From an uncultured Bacteroidota bacterium (lineage in GTDB: Bacteria; Bacteroidota; Bacteroidia; B-17B0; Aurantibacillaceae): a DNA stretch of 64,000 nt. Each line of letters starts with the position of its first letter. Positions within the stretch are counted from its first letter, which is position 1. The stretch lies in contig CALMVZ010000010.1 in NCBI GenBank assembly GCA_937873155.1, positions 372,001 to 436,000 on the forward strand, given 5' to 3'. Positions 49,366 to 58,788 of the stretch are shown here, one piece after another. The translations under genes were made by a program, and so were the position numbers. The notes under the pieces were generated by a model. That model saw nothing but the letters and a program-made list of their open reading frames with translations, did not search any database and was not told the origin of the DNA.

Positions 49366-49704
49366 ATGTCTTTACAAAAAGAGCAAACCGAAAAACTTTA
49401 CTATTCAATCAGTGAAGTGTCAGATATGTTCGAAGTAAATGCTTCAACTATCCGTTTCTGGGAAAAAGAATTTGATATTCTTAAACCTACAAAAAATAAA
49501 AAAGGTAATCGTTTATTCACCGCGAAGGATATTGAGAACCTGAGGCTGATCGTTCACTATGTGAAAGAGAAGGGCTACACCTTAAGTGGCGCTAAAGACA
49601 AATTAAAAAGCGGTTCTCCTGAACTGGAAAGCGTAAAATTGGAGGTGATTGATAAACTGAAGAACATCAAAGAACAATTACTTCAAATGAAGTCGAAATT
49701 ATAG
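49366..49704 (+). CDS. MerR-family transcriptional regulator
   Basis: The 112-residue protein is a single MerR HTH domain (YYSISEVSDMFEVNASTIRFWEKEFDIL) plus a short coiled coil, without an effector-binding domain. Bacteroidota have a widely conserved MerR of this size and type near M23 peptidase genes, but no direct link is shown. The ATG at 49366 is preferred over a TTG two codons upstream because the -7 box overlaps that TTG. A terminator follows. Confidence 0.9.
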   Translation: MSLQKEQTEKLYYSISEVSDMFEVNASTIRFWEKEFDILKPTKNKKGNRLFTAKDIENLRLIVHYVKEKGYTLSGAKDKLKSGSPELESVKLEVIDKLKNIKEQLLQMKSKL

Positions 49705-49726
49705 TTCAAAATCACAAATAAAATTA

Positions 49727-49753
49727 AAAGGGCAGAGTTTTCTGCCTTTTTTT
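49727..49753 (+). terminator. Terminator after the MerR gene
   Basis: The stem GGCAGA-GTTT-TCTGCC (49731-49746), with A-T pairs at its base, is followed by seven T residues. Confidence 0.85.
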
Positions 49754-49787
49754 GTTTATCAAAACGCCAATGTGAAAAAGTCCTTTT

Positions 49788-49795
49788 TACCTTTG
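49788..49795 (+). promoter_or_regulatory. -7 box of the O-acylation cluster
   Basis: TACCTTTG (TAnnTTTG), 38 bases before the ATG at 49834 of the first SGNH gene. Confidence 0.55.
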
Positions 49796-49833
49796 CGTAA
49801 TCCCTTTCATTTTTCTCTAATATTAAGCTTTGT

Positions 49834-51336
49834 ATGCTGCACAGGCCTATCCATACTTTATTGTTCTTACTGGCGACTTTAGCTTTGTTGGCAGGATTAG
49901 CTTTTATCTTCCCGAAAGGTGGTATTAACCTTGGTACTGAGCTTAGTTTATCTTTTCCAACTTTGAATAGTATCTTCGAAAGGAAAGAAGAAAAACCTGA
50001 TATCTCAAAGATCCTGGCTTTAGCGGATGCGGAAGATAAAGACACCATCGTAAAAGTAGATACAGTTTGTAAAGTACCTGGCATAAAAAAAGCTTCTCTT
50101 AAAGTTGATTCGGTGAAAGGAATAAATTTAGGAGAAGTTCCAACTGATACTACAATAAAGCTTCTTACTACCATTCAATACAAGAATGCTGACAAAACAG
50201 CAATGAAGAATTTTTTCTATTCGCTTACGAATGTTTACAACGAACCAAAAAGTGTGCGTGTTCTGCATTATGGGGATTCACAAATAGAGGGGGACCGTAT
50301 CAGTGATTATCTCCGTTCAAAGTTACAGATGCAGTTCGGTGGCGGCGGTCCGGGGTTAGTTTCCCTTGTCCCAATTGCGCCAAGCGTTATCAACCGGATA
50401 AGTACAAGCGGAGGGAATTGGGATCGTTACGGCGTGTTCTCATTCAAAGATAAACGCGTGCCGCATAATAATTTTGGTGTGATGGCGCAGATCTGCCGTT
50501 ATGCAAATTACAATTCAAGTACTGATACGACGGCTCCAACCAAAGAAGCTAGTGCAAAGATCATCACAACAAGAAACGGGGGCGCAACTGCAACCTCGTA
50601 TAACAAAGTGAAATTATTTTATGGCGGTGCTAAATCAAAAGTGCTGTGTGAATTCTATGATGCTTCAATTTTTAAGGAGAGTGACAGTTTAGAAAAGGGA
50701 GGAAATTTTAATATCAAGGAATATCCTGTCACATCTTTGACCCATGAATTTAAGTTTTTCGGTCAGGATAGTCCTGATTTTTATGCTGTGTCACTTGAAG
50801 GTGGAAAAGGCGTTATGGTGGATAACATGGGATTAAGGGGAAGTTCAGGAACATTTTTCAATCAAATTAATTACGGACAATTAAAACAGTTCTATGATTA
50901 TCTGAACGTGAAGCTGGTCATTCTTCAATTCGGCGGGAATACATTACCATATTTAAAAGATAAAGAGATGGCTGATAAATTCGGAGGTTATTTAAAATCA
51001 CAGATCTATACGCTGAAAAAAATGGCACCGCAAGCTTCAATACTTCTCATTGGTCCTTCAGATATGAGTATCAAAGAAGGAACTGCATATGTCACGCATC
51101 CTTTGTTAGAAGATCTGCGCAACGCAATTCGCCAGGCTGCTTTTGATACGGATTGTGCTTTCTTCGATATGTATGATTGCATGGGAGGAAAGAACAGTAT
51201 GGTGGCCTGGGTCGAAAAAGGAATAGCCGCCAAAGATTACATTCATTTCAGTCCTGCAGGCGCAAGAAAAATTGCCACACTTTTATATTCATCATTAATT
51301 AACGATTACAATGCCTATGTACGCTCTAAAAAATAA
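49834..51336 (+). CDS. SGNH/GDSL-fold hydrolase, membrane-anchored
   Basis: The 500-residue protein has one N-terminal membrane helix (TLLFLLATLALLAGLAFIF), a linker (about 30-130), then an SGNH domain: block I VLHYGDSQIEGDRISDYL (Ser149), block III LVILQFGGN, and the Asp-x-x-His block V in AAKDYIHFSPAGARKIA. SGNH enzymes in such clusters add or remove O-acetyl groups of surface sugars. It is the first gene of the group that also holds an MBOAT and an acyltransferase-3. Its stop overlaps the next start. Confidence 0.85.
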   Translation: MLHRPIHTLLFLLATLALLAGLAFIFPKGGINLGTELSLSFPTLNSIFERKEEKPDISKILALADAEDKDTIVKVDTVCKVPGIKKASLKVDSVKGINLGEVPTDTTIKLLTTIQYKNADKTAMKNFFYSLTNVYNEPKSVRVLHYGDSQIEGDRISDYLRSKLQMQFGGGGPGLVSLVPIAPSVINRISTSGGNWDRYGVFSFKDKRVPHNNFGVMAQICRYANYNSSTDTTAPTKEASAKIITTRNGGATATSYNKVKLFYGGAKSKVLCEFYDASIFKESDSLEKGGNFNIKEYPVTSLTHEFKFFGQDSPDFYAVSLEGGKGVMVDNMGLRGSSGTFFNQINYGQLKQFYDYLNVKLVILQFGGNTLPYLKDKEMADKFGGYLKSQIYTLKKMAPQASILLIGPSDMSIKEGTAYVTHPLLEDLRNAIRQAAFDTDCAFFDMYDCMGGKNSMVAWVEKGIAAKDYIHFSPAGARKIATLLYSSLINDYNAYVRSKK

Positions 51337-52555
51337 ACTTCAGGCATTAATTGCTTTCGTTCTCTTGGGTGGAAATCTATTTTCACAAACAGTTACCCCA
51401 ACTGCTACAAGAACTTATTCGTTCATTAATTACGGAGAAAATCATCTGCATTACGGAAAAGATAGTTCGCTGATGATGAATTTTTTCAATAAAGTTTCAG
51501 ATATGAGAGAGGGGAAGAGGGATAAGGTGACGATAGTGCATTACGGCGGGTCCCATATCCAGGCAGGAACGTGGAGTGATAAACTGATCTCTAATTTCCA
51601 GTCATACGGCAATTATGAAGGTGGTGGATTATATTGTTTTCCTTATAAAGTTGCAAAGACAAATAGCCCGCATTATTTTAAATCATACACAACCGGAACG
51701 TGGAAACGTTTCCGGTGTGCGACCTGGAAAGAAATGTGTGTTGATCTTGGAATGGCCGGAATTGCAGCAGTAACTAACGATAGCGCCAATACATTCGGGA
51801 TCAAACTTCAGAAGAATGGCCACCACGAAAAATTTAATTCGCTAAAGATCTATAATAACATGAATCCAAGCTTTCAATACAGTTTAGCGCCAATGGAAGT
51901 AAAATATAAACGTACTGAAGATTCCCTTCATCGCTATTCTTTATTCGAGTTTGAAACGCCTATTGATTCAGTTAACTTTCAATTAGTGAAATTAGATACA
52001 TTGCGCCGTGATTTTATGTTGCATGGTTTTAGCCTGGAATATGATAAGCCCGGATTTTACTACGCAGGCTTTGGAGTGAATGGAGCAGCAAGTAATTCGT
52101 ATCTGAAATGCAATTTATTTGGTGAACAATTGGAAACGGTAAAGCCTGACCTTGTGATTTTTTCATTGGGCGTGAATGATACACAGGGAAAGGATTTCAC
52201 TAAAGAAGACTACATTGAGAATTATGATAGTTTAATTATGGAAGTAAGAAAAATTTCGCCGGACTGCGCTATTCTTTTAACTACTACAACAGATAATTAC
52301 ATTAAGAGAAGAACAGCAAATAAACGTCCGATCAAAGCGCAGGATGCGATGTTCGAATTAATGGAAAAACATAAAGCGGCGGTTTGGGATCTGTATGCGA
52401 TCATGGGCGGTTACAAATCCATTTACAAATGGTCCAAAGTAGGATTAGCGGCTCGTGATAAAGTTCATTTTAGCCCTAAAGGTTATGCAATAGTAGGGCA
52501 GATGATGTTTGATGCGATTGATAAGAGTTACAAGAATAATAATAAAACTAAGTAA
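51311..52555 (+). CDS. SGNH-fold protein with altered block I
   Basis: The 414-residue secreted protein (signal peptide ending NLFSQ) is a paralogue-like partner of the previous gene: block I reads VHYGGSHIQAGTWSDKL (GGSH instead of GDSQ, so Ser is kept but the Asp is missing), block III VIFSLGVNDTQG, block V ARDKVHFSPKGYA. The ATG overlaps the upstream gene by 26 bases; a Met two codons on is possible. It should act in the periplasm with the MBOAT. Confidence 0.82.
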   Translation: MPMYALKNKLQALIAFVLLGGNLFSQTVTPTATRTYSFINYGENHLHYGKDSSLMMNFFNKVSDMREGKRDKVTIVHYGGSHIQAGTWSDKLISNFQSYGNYEGGGLYCFPYKVAKTNSPHYFKSYTTGTWKRFRCATWKEMCVDLGMAGIAAVTNDSANTFGIKLQKNGHHEKFNSLKIYNNMNPSFQYSLAPMEVKYKRTEDSLHRYSLFEFETPIDSVNFQLVKLDTLRRDFMLHGFSLEYDKPGFYYAGFGVNGAASNSYLKCNLFGEQLETVKPDLVIFSLGVNDTQGKDFTKEDYIENYDSLIMEVRKISPDCAILLTTTTDNYIKRRTANKRPIKAQDAMFELMEKHKAAVWDLYAIMGGYKSIYKWSKVGLAARDKVHFSPKGYAIVGQMMFDAIDKSYKNNNKTK

Positions 52556-52636
52556 TGGAAGCAAGACAAAAAGAATCAAGAGCCAAGACGCTACTTAAAT
52601 GTCATGATCTAATTGTCTTGTATCACCATTAAGAGA

Positions 52637-54301
52637 ATGAATGATTATTTAACATACTTACAAGATATTTTTGCTTTTACTGAGGGAAAACCTTTATTGT
52701 TCACGCAATTATTTTTCTGGGGATTCTTTGCAGTAGTTCTGTTATTCTACGCTTTGGTCTATAAAAAGATCGCACTGCGGAATATTTACCTCTTACTTGT
52801 AAGTTTCTTTTTCTATTATAAGACGAGTGGTGTTTTCTTAGTTCTTCTCATTTTCACAATTTGTAGTGATTATAATTGGGGTCGGCTTATTCATAATGCA
52901 AAATCAAAAAGAAGCAGAAAAATATTTCTGACGATCAGTGTTTGTCTGAATATGTTATTGCTGGGATATTTCAAGTACGCTTATTTTTTCGCGAGCAGTT
53001 GTAATGAATTATTTGGAGCAGATATTCAATTCTTCAATCATTTCTCACATTTCACCAATACATTTCTCGGCACTCATTTCAGCGTAGATAAATTGATATT
53101 GCCTGTCGGTGTTTCGTTCTTTACATTTCAATCTATTTCGTATACGGTAGATATTTACAGGGGAAACGTCCGGCCGGTAAAAAACATCTTCGATTATGGT
53201 TTCTTTGTTTGTTTCTTCCCGCATTTAGTGGCCGGGCCAATTGTAAAAGCTCACGATTTCATCTACCAGATCTATTTACCTTATGATCTGAAACGGAAAG
53301 AGTTTGGCCTGGCATTGTTCTGGATCCTGAATGGTTTGATGAAAAAGATCTATGCGGATTATATCGCTACAAATTTTATTGATCGTATTTTCGATAATCC
53401 GAATTATTATTCAGGTGTTGAAACTGTATTGGGGATCTTCGGTTATTCGTTGCAGATCTACATGGATTTCTCAGGTTATACTGATATTGCCATTGGCGTC
53501 GCTCTTCTGTTAGGATTCAGATTAAAAACGAATTTTAATTCCCCTTACAAAGCACAGGATGTAAGTGATTTCTGGAAGCGCTGGCATATTTCTTTGTCAT
53601 CATGGTTGAAAGAATATCTCTACATTCCATTAGGCGGTAACAGGCAAGGAACTGTTGGTTCATACATTGCCATTAGTATTTTAGCTATCGTTCTCGTAAT
53701 GCTCACAGGCAAACTATGGTTATTACTAGTTCTGTTCGGACTTGCGATAGCTTTTGCATTGATCTCCTATTTCAGTAAACAATTCAGGGATTCTGTCAAT
53801 ACGAATATCAATTTAATGGTGACAATGTTACTTGGTGGTTTATGGCATGGCAGCAGTTGGTTATTCATCATTTGGGGCGGACTGAACGGATTAGGATTAG
53901 TGATCCATAAATTATGGTTGCGGGTTTCTCCATTCAAAAACTCGAAATCGTTTGTAGTAAAAGCTATAATGGTACTTATAACCCTTACTTTTATAAGCTT
54001 TACGAGGATATTTTTCAGAAGCGATAGTCTGGATACGGTGAGTTTGATCTTTGATCGTATAGGAAACCATTTTGGAGGTTCTTTATTTTTTGAGATCATT
54101 AAAGGTTATTCTGTTGTGTTATCTTTGATACTGATAGGGTATTTGATCCATTGGATCCCGGCAAAACAAAAAGAATGGTACCGCAATTTTTTCGCAGGAT
54201 TACCTGTGTATGTGATGGCTTTAGCTGTTGTAGCGGTTATTTTTGTGATGTACCAGTTGATGAGTGATGAAATGCAACCTTTTATCTATTTCCAGTTTTA
54301 G
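52637..54301 (+). CDS. MBOAT-family O-acyltransferase
   Basis: The 554-residue membrane protein has about 11 helices and the MBOAT core: YLYIPLGGNRQGTVGSY, and LGGLWHGSSWLFIIWGGLNGLG with the catalytic His of WHGSS. It resembles AlgI and PatA, which pass acetyl groups across the membrane to a periplasmic SGNH transferase. Start is the ATG at 52637 (a TTG eight codons upstream is possible). The immediate neighbours are two SGNH genes and an acyltransferase-3 gene. Confidence 0.94.
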   Translation: MNDYLTYLQDIFAFTEGKPLLFTQLFFWGFFAVVLLFYALVYKKIALRNIYLLLVSFFFYYKTSGVFLVLLIFTICSDYNWGRLIHNAKSKRSRKIFLTISVCLNMLLLGYFKYAYFFASSCNELFGADIQFFNHFSHFTNTFLGTHFSVDKLILPVGVSFFTFQSISYTVDIYRGNVRPVKNIFDYGFFVCFFPHLVAGPIVKAHDFIYQIYLPYDLKRKEFGLALFWILNGLMKKIYADYIATNFIDRIFDNPNYYSGVETVLGIFGYSLQIYMDFSGYTDIAIGVALLLGFRLKTNFNSPYKAQDVSDFWKRWHISLSSWLKEYLYIPLGGNRQGTVGSYIAISILAIVLVMLTGKLWLLLVLFGLAIAFALISYFSKQFRDSVNTNINLMVTMLLGGLWHGSSWLFIIWGGLNGLGLVIHKLWLRVSPFKNSKSFVVKAIMVLITLTFISFTRIFFRSDSLDTVSLIFDRIGNHFGGSLFFEIIKGYSVVLSLILIGYLIHWIPAKQKEWYRNFFAGLPVYVMALAVVAVIFVMYQLMSDEMQPFIYFQF

Positions 54302-54304
54302 GAG

Positions 54305-55456
54305 TTGAAGAAAGAAGAACATATTTATTTCAGCGGATTGAACGGCTTGCGTTTTTTTGCCGCTATCGCTGTTGTAATTACACACATTGAATTGATCAAA
54401 TACCAATCCGGTTTTTCGGATATATGGAGGAATAATAAACTTGTGTTTGAATTGGGTTCTTTAGGCGTGATATTCTTTTTCGTACTAAGCGGATTCCTCA
54501 TTACTTATTTATTGTTGCAAGAGAAAAAAGTAACACAAACGGTTGCAGTTAAAAAATTCTATTTACGACGCATTTTAAGGATCTGGCCCTTGTATTATTT
54601 GATTGTATTATTAGGATTTCTTGTACTGCCGCATATTCATTTCATTGATAATCCATATCTCATTAAATTTCTTGATACTAATTTCGCGCCGAATTTTCTC
54701 CTGTATTTGTTGTTCTTACCTAATTTGGCCTTTGCAGCTTTTGCAGCAGTGCCGCATATCGGACAAACATGGTCGATAGGTGTAGAAGAGCAATTTTATG
54801 TATTATGGCCTTTGATCGTAAAACATTCTAAAAATATTCTCAAGGCCTTATTATGGGTGATCGGCATTTTGATCACTTTGAAAGTAATAGTTCTTATTCT
54901 GTATAAACAAATGCCGGATAACTCTGCTTTAAAGATCATTAAGCCGTTCTTAGCAATGACCAAAATGGAAAGTATGGCAATTGGTGGAATAGGAGCTTAT
55001 TATTTGTTTATCGGTAACCAAAAGATAAAATTACTTTACAGTAATGCTTTGCTGTTGTTCTCAATCGCGATGATAATTGTTCTGGTTTATTTTACACCGG
55101 CTGTTATTCAGGATGGAATGTACCTGGTGTTCTCTGTTCTGTTTCTGATCATTATTTTAAATGTATCCTCAAACCCCGACTGTATTTTTAAACTGGAAAA
55201 CAAAGTGTTTAAAGTGTTGGGAAATATATCTTACGGAATTTACATGTACCATTTAATTATAATAGCTTTCGTTTTTGCCGGGTTAAAACATTTTGGATTA
55301 CAAATTGATGATAGTGTAATTTCCCAGCTAATTGTTTACACTTCAACTATTTTAGGAACGGTCTTATTAGCGTGGATATCGTATTCCTATTTTGAGAAAT
55401 GGTTCCTGGACCTGAAACATAAGTTCACTATTATAAAAAGCGGAAGTAACAATTAA
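54305..55456 (+). CDS. Acyltransferase-3 family (OafA-like) membrane protein
   Basis: The 383-residue protein has about ten helices and the AT3 start SGLNGLRFFAAIAVVITHIELIKY with the conserved Arg and His residues, FFVLSGFLITYLLLQE, and IGQTWSIGVEEQFYVLWP. AT3 proteins move acyl groups to sugars outside the inner membrane. The TTG start follows AGGAG of the MBOAT stop region. It completes the O-acylation group. Confidence 0.92.
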   Translation: MKKEEHIYFSGLNGLRFFAAIAVVITHIELIKYQSGFSDIWRNNKLVFELGSLGVIFFFVLSGFLITYLLLQEKKVTQTVAVKKFYLRRILRIWPLYYLIVLLGFLVLPHIHFIDNPYLIKFLDTNFAPNFLLYLLFLPNLAFAAFAAVPHIGQTWSIGVEEQFYVLWPLIVKHSKNILKALLWVIGILITLKVIVLILYKQMPDNSALKIIKPFLAMTKMESMAIGGIGAYYLFIGNQKIKLLYSNALLLFSIAMIIVLVYFTPAVIQDGMYLVFSVLFLIIILNVSSNPDCIFKLENKVFKVLGNISYGIYMYHLIIIAFVFAGLKHFGLQIDDSVISQLIVYTSTILGTVLLAWISYSYFEKWFLDLKHKFTIIKSGSNN

Positions 55457-55507
55457 TTAACAAGTTTTCCTCTTAAAATCACTGTTTTTTTCGGAACAAA
55501 AAAATAC

Positions 55508-55538
55508 TTGTTTCTGTACTTTTAATAATTTACATTTG
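55508..55538 (+). promoter_or_regulatory. Promoter of the DUF349 gene
   Basis: TTG at 55508-55510 and TACATTTG at 55531-55538 are separated by 20 bases, the spacing of a Bacteroidetes -33/-7 promoter. The start codon is 32 bases further on. Confidence 0.65.
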
Positions 55539-55569
55539 GTATATATAAAAGAAGGTACCCGATAAAATT

Positions 55570-57312
55570 ATGAAAGCTGAGATCATTACAAAATTAGAAG
55601 AGCTCCTGAATAAAGGGGCAAGTGAAGTTGCTAACGATGTGCGCACTCTGCAAAAAGAGTATCAAAAGCAATGGACAGCCGAGTTCGAACAAGCTAAACA
55701 GGCATTTGTTGACGAAGGAGGAAAGGCTAAAGAATTTGTTTACGAGAAAAATGCTGACGATCAAAAGATAGCTGAGCTATTCGAGAAGCATCTTAAACTT
55801 AAAAAAGAAGAGGACGAAAAACTGGTGCGCGAACAACAGAAAAACCTGATAATCCGCCAGGAGATCGTTGCAAAGATAAATGACTTAAGCCAGATGAGTT
55901 CGAATGTTGGTGCAGCTATTAAAATGCTCCAGGAGTTGCAAACGCAATGGAAAGAGACAGGAGCTGTATCGCCGCATAAGTACAAAGATCTTCAGAGTGA
56001 ATACAGTAAAGCTGTAGAGAATTTCTATTACAATTTAAAGATCTTCCGTGAATTACAGGAACATGACCTGAAGAAGAATTTTGAGTTAAAAGAAGAATTA
56101 TTAGGAAAGATAAAAGCGATCGTTTCCTTAGAGAATATAAAAGAAGCAGAGCGTCTGATAAAAATTTACCGTAACGATTGGGAAGATATTGGCCCGGTTC
56201 CGAATGAAAAATGGGATGTACTTAAAGGTGAGTACCGTAAAGCTTTGGATGAAGTGTACGGAAAGATAAAAGCATTCTATAACGCTGCCGAAGAATTAAA
56301 AGAAAATAATCTTAAGTCTAAAAAAGACCTGGTTGAAAAGGCAAAAGCTTTATTAGCTGAATCGATAGGTGGGAATGTCGGAAAATGGAATGAGACCACA
56401 AATAAATTAATTGAAGTTCAAAATGAGTGGAAAACCATAGGGCGTACTACTCAAAAGGACAATGATATCGTTTGGAACGAATTCAGGTCGGTATGTGATG
56501 AATTCTTTAACAAGAAGAAGGAATACTTCAATGTTGTTCATGAAAAACAAGGTGAAGTAAAGAAAGCGAAAATGGAGCTGATCGAAAAGGCAGAAGCGCT
56601 TCAAAGCAGTACCGATTGGCAAAAAACCACGCAAGACCTTATCCGCTTACAGGATAATTGGAAAAAGCAACATTTGATCAACGAACGAGAAGAGGGGAAA
56701 TTATTTTTCCGTTTCCGTAAAGCTTGCAATACATTCTTTGATGCTAAAAAAGCATTCCTCGAAGCAAAAGGTGCTGCATTAGAAGGGAATGTTAAAGGGA
56801 AAGAAGAAATTGTAGAAAGGATCAACGCTTTTAATTTAGGAGAGGACGTGGCAGAAAATGTAAAACAATTGAAACAATTTGCTACAGAATGGAATTCCGG
56901 CGGACAGTTACCGTTTAAGGACAGGAAACGTTTGAATGAGATCTTCTTTAACCGCCTTGATGAATTATATGAAAAACTGAACCTTGACAAAAAGGAAAAG
57001 ACTGTATTACAATTCAAAAATAAATTGGAACGCTTATTATTAGCTGAAAGTCCGGGTGAATTATTGAAACGCGAAGCAGATTATTTGAAGAAACAGATCG
57101 ACGAAATTCAAAGCGATATCAAAACTTACGAGAATAATTTAGGATTCTTTAAAAATGCCAAGAAAGACAATCCTTTATTGAAAGAAGTGAACGAGAAGAT
57201 AGATACTGCTAAACAAAAGATCGCTGATTTCACTGCTAAACGTAAATTAGTAGTAGAAGAAATGAATAAACTGAGAGCTGCTTTCGAAAAGAAAACGGAA
57301 GAACCGGCTTAA
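55570..57312 (+). CDS. DUF349 repeat protein
   Basis: The 580-residue cytoplasmic protein is helical and holds about five DUF349 repeats (each a three-helix unit with W and W/F landmarks: LQTQWKETGAVSPHKYKDL, YRNDWEDIGPVPNEKWDVL, VQNEWKTIGRTTQKDNDIV), plus a coiled-coil C-terminus (about 500-575). Function unknown. It is alone and converges with the thioesterase gene with a four-base overlap. Confidence 0.9.
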   Translation: MKAEIITKLEELLNKGASEVANDVRTLQKEYQKQWTAEFEQAKQAFVDEGGKAKEFVYEKNADDQKIAELFEKHLKLKKEEDEKLVREQQKNLIIRQEIVAKINDLSQMSSNVGAAIKMLQELQTQWKETGAVSPHKYKDLQSEYSKAVENFYYNLKIFRELQEHDLKKNFELKEELLGKIKAIVSLENIKEAERLIKIYRNDWEDIGPVPNEKWDVLKGEYRKALDEVYGKIKAFYNAAEELKENNLKSKKDLVEKAKALLAESIGGNVGKWNETTNKLIEVQNEWKTIGRTTQKDNDIVWNEFRSVCDEFFNKKKEYFNVVHEKQGEVKKAKMELIEKAEALQSSTDWQKTTQDLIRLQDNWKKQHLINEREEGKLFFRFRKACNTFFDAKKAFLEAKGAALEGNVKGKEEIVERINAFNLGEDVAENVKQLKQFATEWNSGGQLPFKDRKRLNEIFFNRLDELYEKLNLDKKEKTVLQFKNKLERLLLAESPGELLKREADYLKKQIDEIQSDIKTYENNLGFFKNAKKDNPLLKEVNEKIDTAKQKIADFTAKRKLVVEEMNKLRAAFEKKTEEPA

Positions 57313-57728
57313 AATTCCTTTTGTTCAACAGACTTTATTTTATCACGTAAAAAGAGCGGAATCGGCTCTTTTTCGTGTTTTGTGAAGTCGTAGTACACTA
57401 CAATATCTTCCGCTTCGGCAACAACCACGCCTTTATCGTTAAATAAAAGATGCTCTATCGAAAAACTTGTTGTTTTCATGAAGCCAACTTTACATTTTAT
57501 GGTTATTTGTCCCGGATAGAATAAAGGCTGCTTGAATTTGCAGCTGGTAGAAGCAAGCATCGGTCCTTTGTTACTATTGTTGTGATGTTGGGTCAGACCT
57601 ATCTTTTCCCAATAATTAACCCTGGAAGCCTGTACATACTTGAAGAAAGATACATTATTTACATGTCCGAACAGGTCCATCTCGCTCCAGTCGATGCGCA
57701 ATACCAGTTCTGTGTTATAACCTTCCAT
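57309..57728 (-). CDS. Acyl-CoA thioesterase (4HBT hotdog fold)
   Basis: The 139-residue protein has the hotdog core WSEMDLFGHVNNVSFFKYVQASRVNYWEKIG, with the catalytic Asp of the YbgC/4HBT group (D in EMDLFGHVNN). It hydrolyses acyl-CoA esters; substrate length unknown. It is convergent with the DUF349 gene and divergent from the ABC genes. Confidence 0.9.
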   Translation of the reverse strand: MEGYNTELVLRIDWSEMDLFGHVNNVSFFKYVQASRVNYWEKIGLTQHHNNSNKGPMLASTSCKFKQPLFYPGQITIKCKVGFMKTTSFSIEHLLFNDKGVVVAEAEDIVVYYDFTKHEKEPIPLFLRDKIKSVEQKEF

Positions 57729-57821
57729 ATAATTGAATTAACACCGTAAATATCTTAAAAATTCCGTTCATAAAAATTGTGTGAATTCAGTAAATTCTAA
57801 TGTACCTTTAACACCTGATTA

Positions 57822-58784
57822 ATGGAACCTATTTTAGATATACGCCACGTTACCAAACGGTATTCTAATCACACCGCTGTGAACGACGTGAGCATTACGG
57901 TTCCTAAACAAAGCATTTATGGTCTTTTAGGGCCGAATGGTGCCGGTAAAACTTCATTGATCCGTATCATTAATCAAATTACGGCTCCTGATAGTGGTGA
58001 GATCTTATTCAACGGTGAAAAATTAAATCCGAAGCATGTTGAGAGTATTGGGTATTTGCCTGAAGAACGTGGTTTGTATAAAAAAATGCCTGTTGGAGAA
58101 CAAGCGATGTATCTGGCACGTTTAAAAGGTTTATCGAAAGCAGATGCTAAAGCGCGTTTAAAATATTGGTTCGAGAAATTTGAGATGCAAACCTGGTGGA
58201 GCAAGAAAATCGATGAACTCAGCAAAGGGATGCAGCAGAAAGTTCAATTCATAGTTACAGTTCTGCACGAACCGAAATTATTGATCTTAGATGAACCTTT
58301 CAGTGGTTTCGATCCTATCAATGCACAATTGATCCGCAACGAAATTTTAGAATTACGAAAAAAAGGTTCTACTATTATTTTCTCGACGCATAATATGGGA
58401 AGTGTAGAAGAGTTATGTGATCATATCGCACTGATCAATAAATCACAAAAGATATTAGATGGTTCTGTAAAAGAAATCCGCCGTTCACACAAGAATAACA
58501 TTTACAGGATCACTTTTAAAGGGAATATGATGGGATTTACCAATGCCATTTGGGACGGGGCGAAATTATTGGAAAGCGGTAAGATAGAAGATGAAAAAGA
58601 CATGTATTGGGCTTTAATAAAAATAGTTGATGGAGTTAAAACAAGCAGGTTACTGCAGGAATTATTGCCTTTGATCGAGATCGTTTCATTCAATGAAGTG
58701 ATCCCAAGCATGAATGATATTTTTATATCGCATGTGAACCACCAAAATAATGTAGCTGGCACTCAAAGTAATTTTACCGAATAG
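57822..58784 (+). CDS. ABC transporter ATP-binding protein
   Basis: The 320-residue ATPase has Walker A GLLGPNGAGKTSLIR, signature ELSKGMQQKV, Walker B KLLILDEPFSGFDP and the switch STHNMGS, with a DUF4162-type C-terminal domain (about 230-300). It pairs with the permease gene five bases downstream. The combination resembles NatA/NatB-like exporters, but the substrate is unknown. Confidence 0.94.
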   Translation: MEPILDIRHVTKRYSNHTAVNDVSITVPKQSIYGLLGPNGAGKTSLIRIINQITAPDSGEILFNGEKLNPKHVESIGYLPEERGLYKKMPVGEQAMYLARLKGLSKADAKARLKYWFEKFEMQTWWSKKIDELSKGMQQKVQFIVTVLHEPKLLILDEPFSGFDPINAQLIRNEILELRKKGSTIIFSTHNMGSVEELCDHIALINKSQKILDGSVKEIRRSHKNNIYRITFKGNMMGFTNAIWDGAKLLESGKIEDEKDMYWALIKIVDGVKTSRLLQELLPLIEIVSFNEVIPSMNDIFISHVNHQNNVAGTQSNFTE

Positions 58785-58788
58785 GAAA

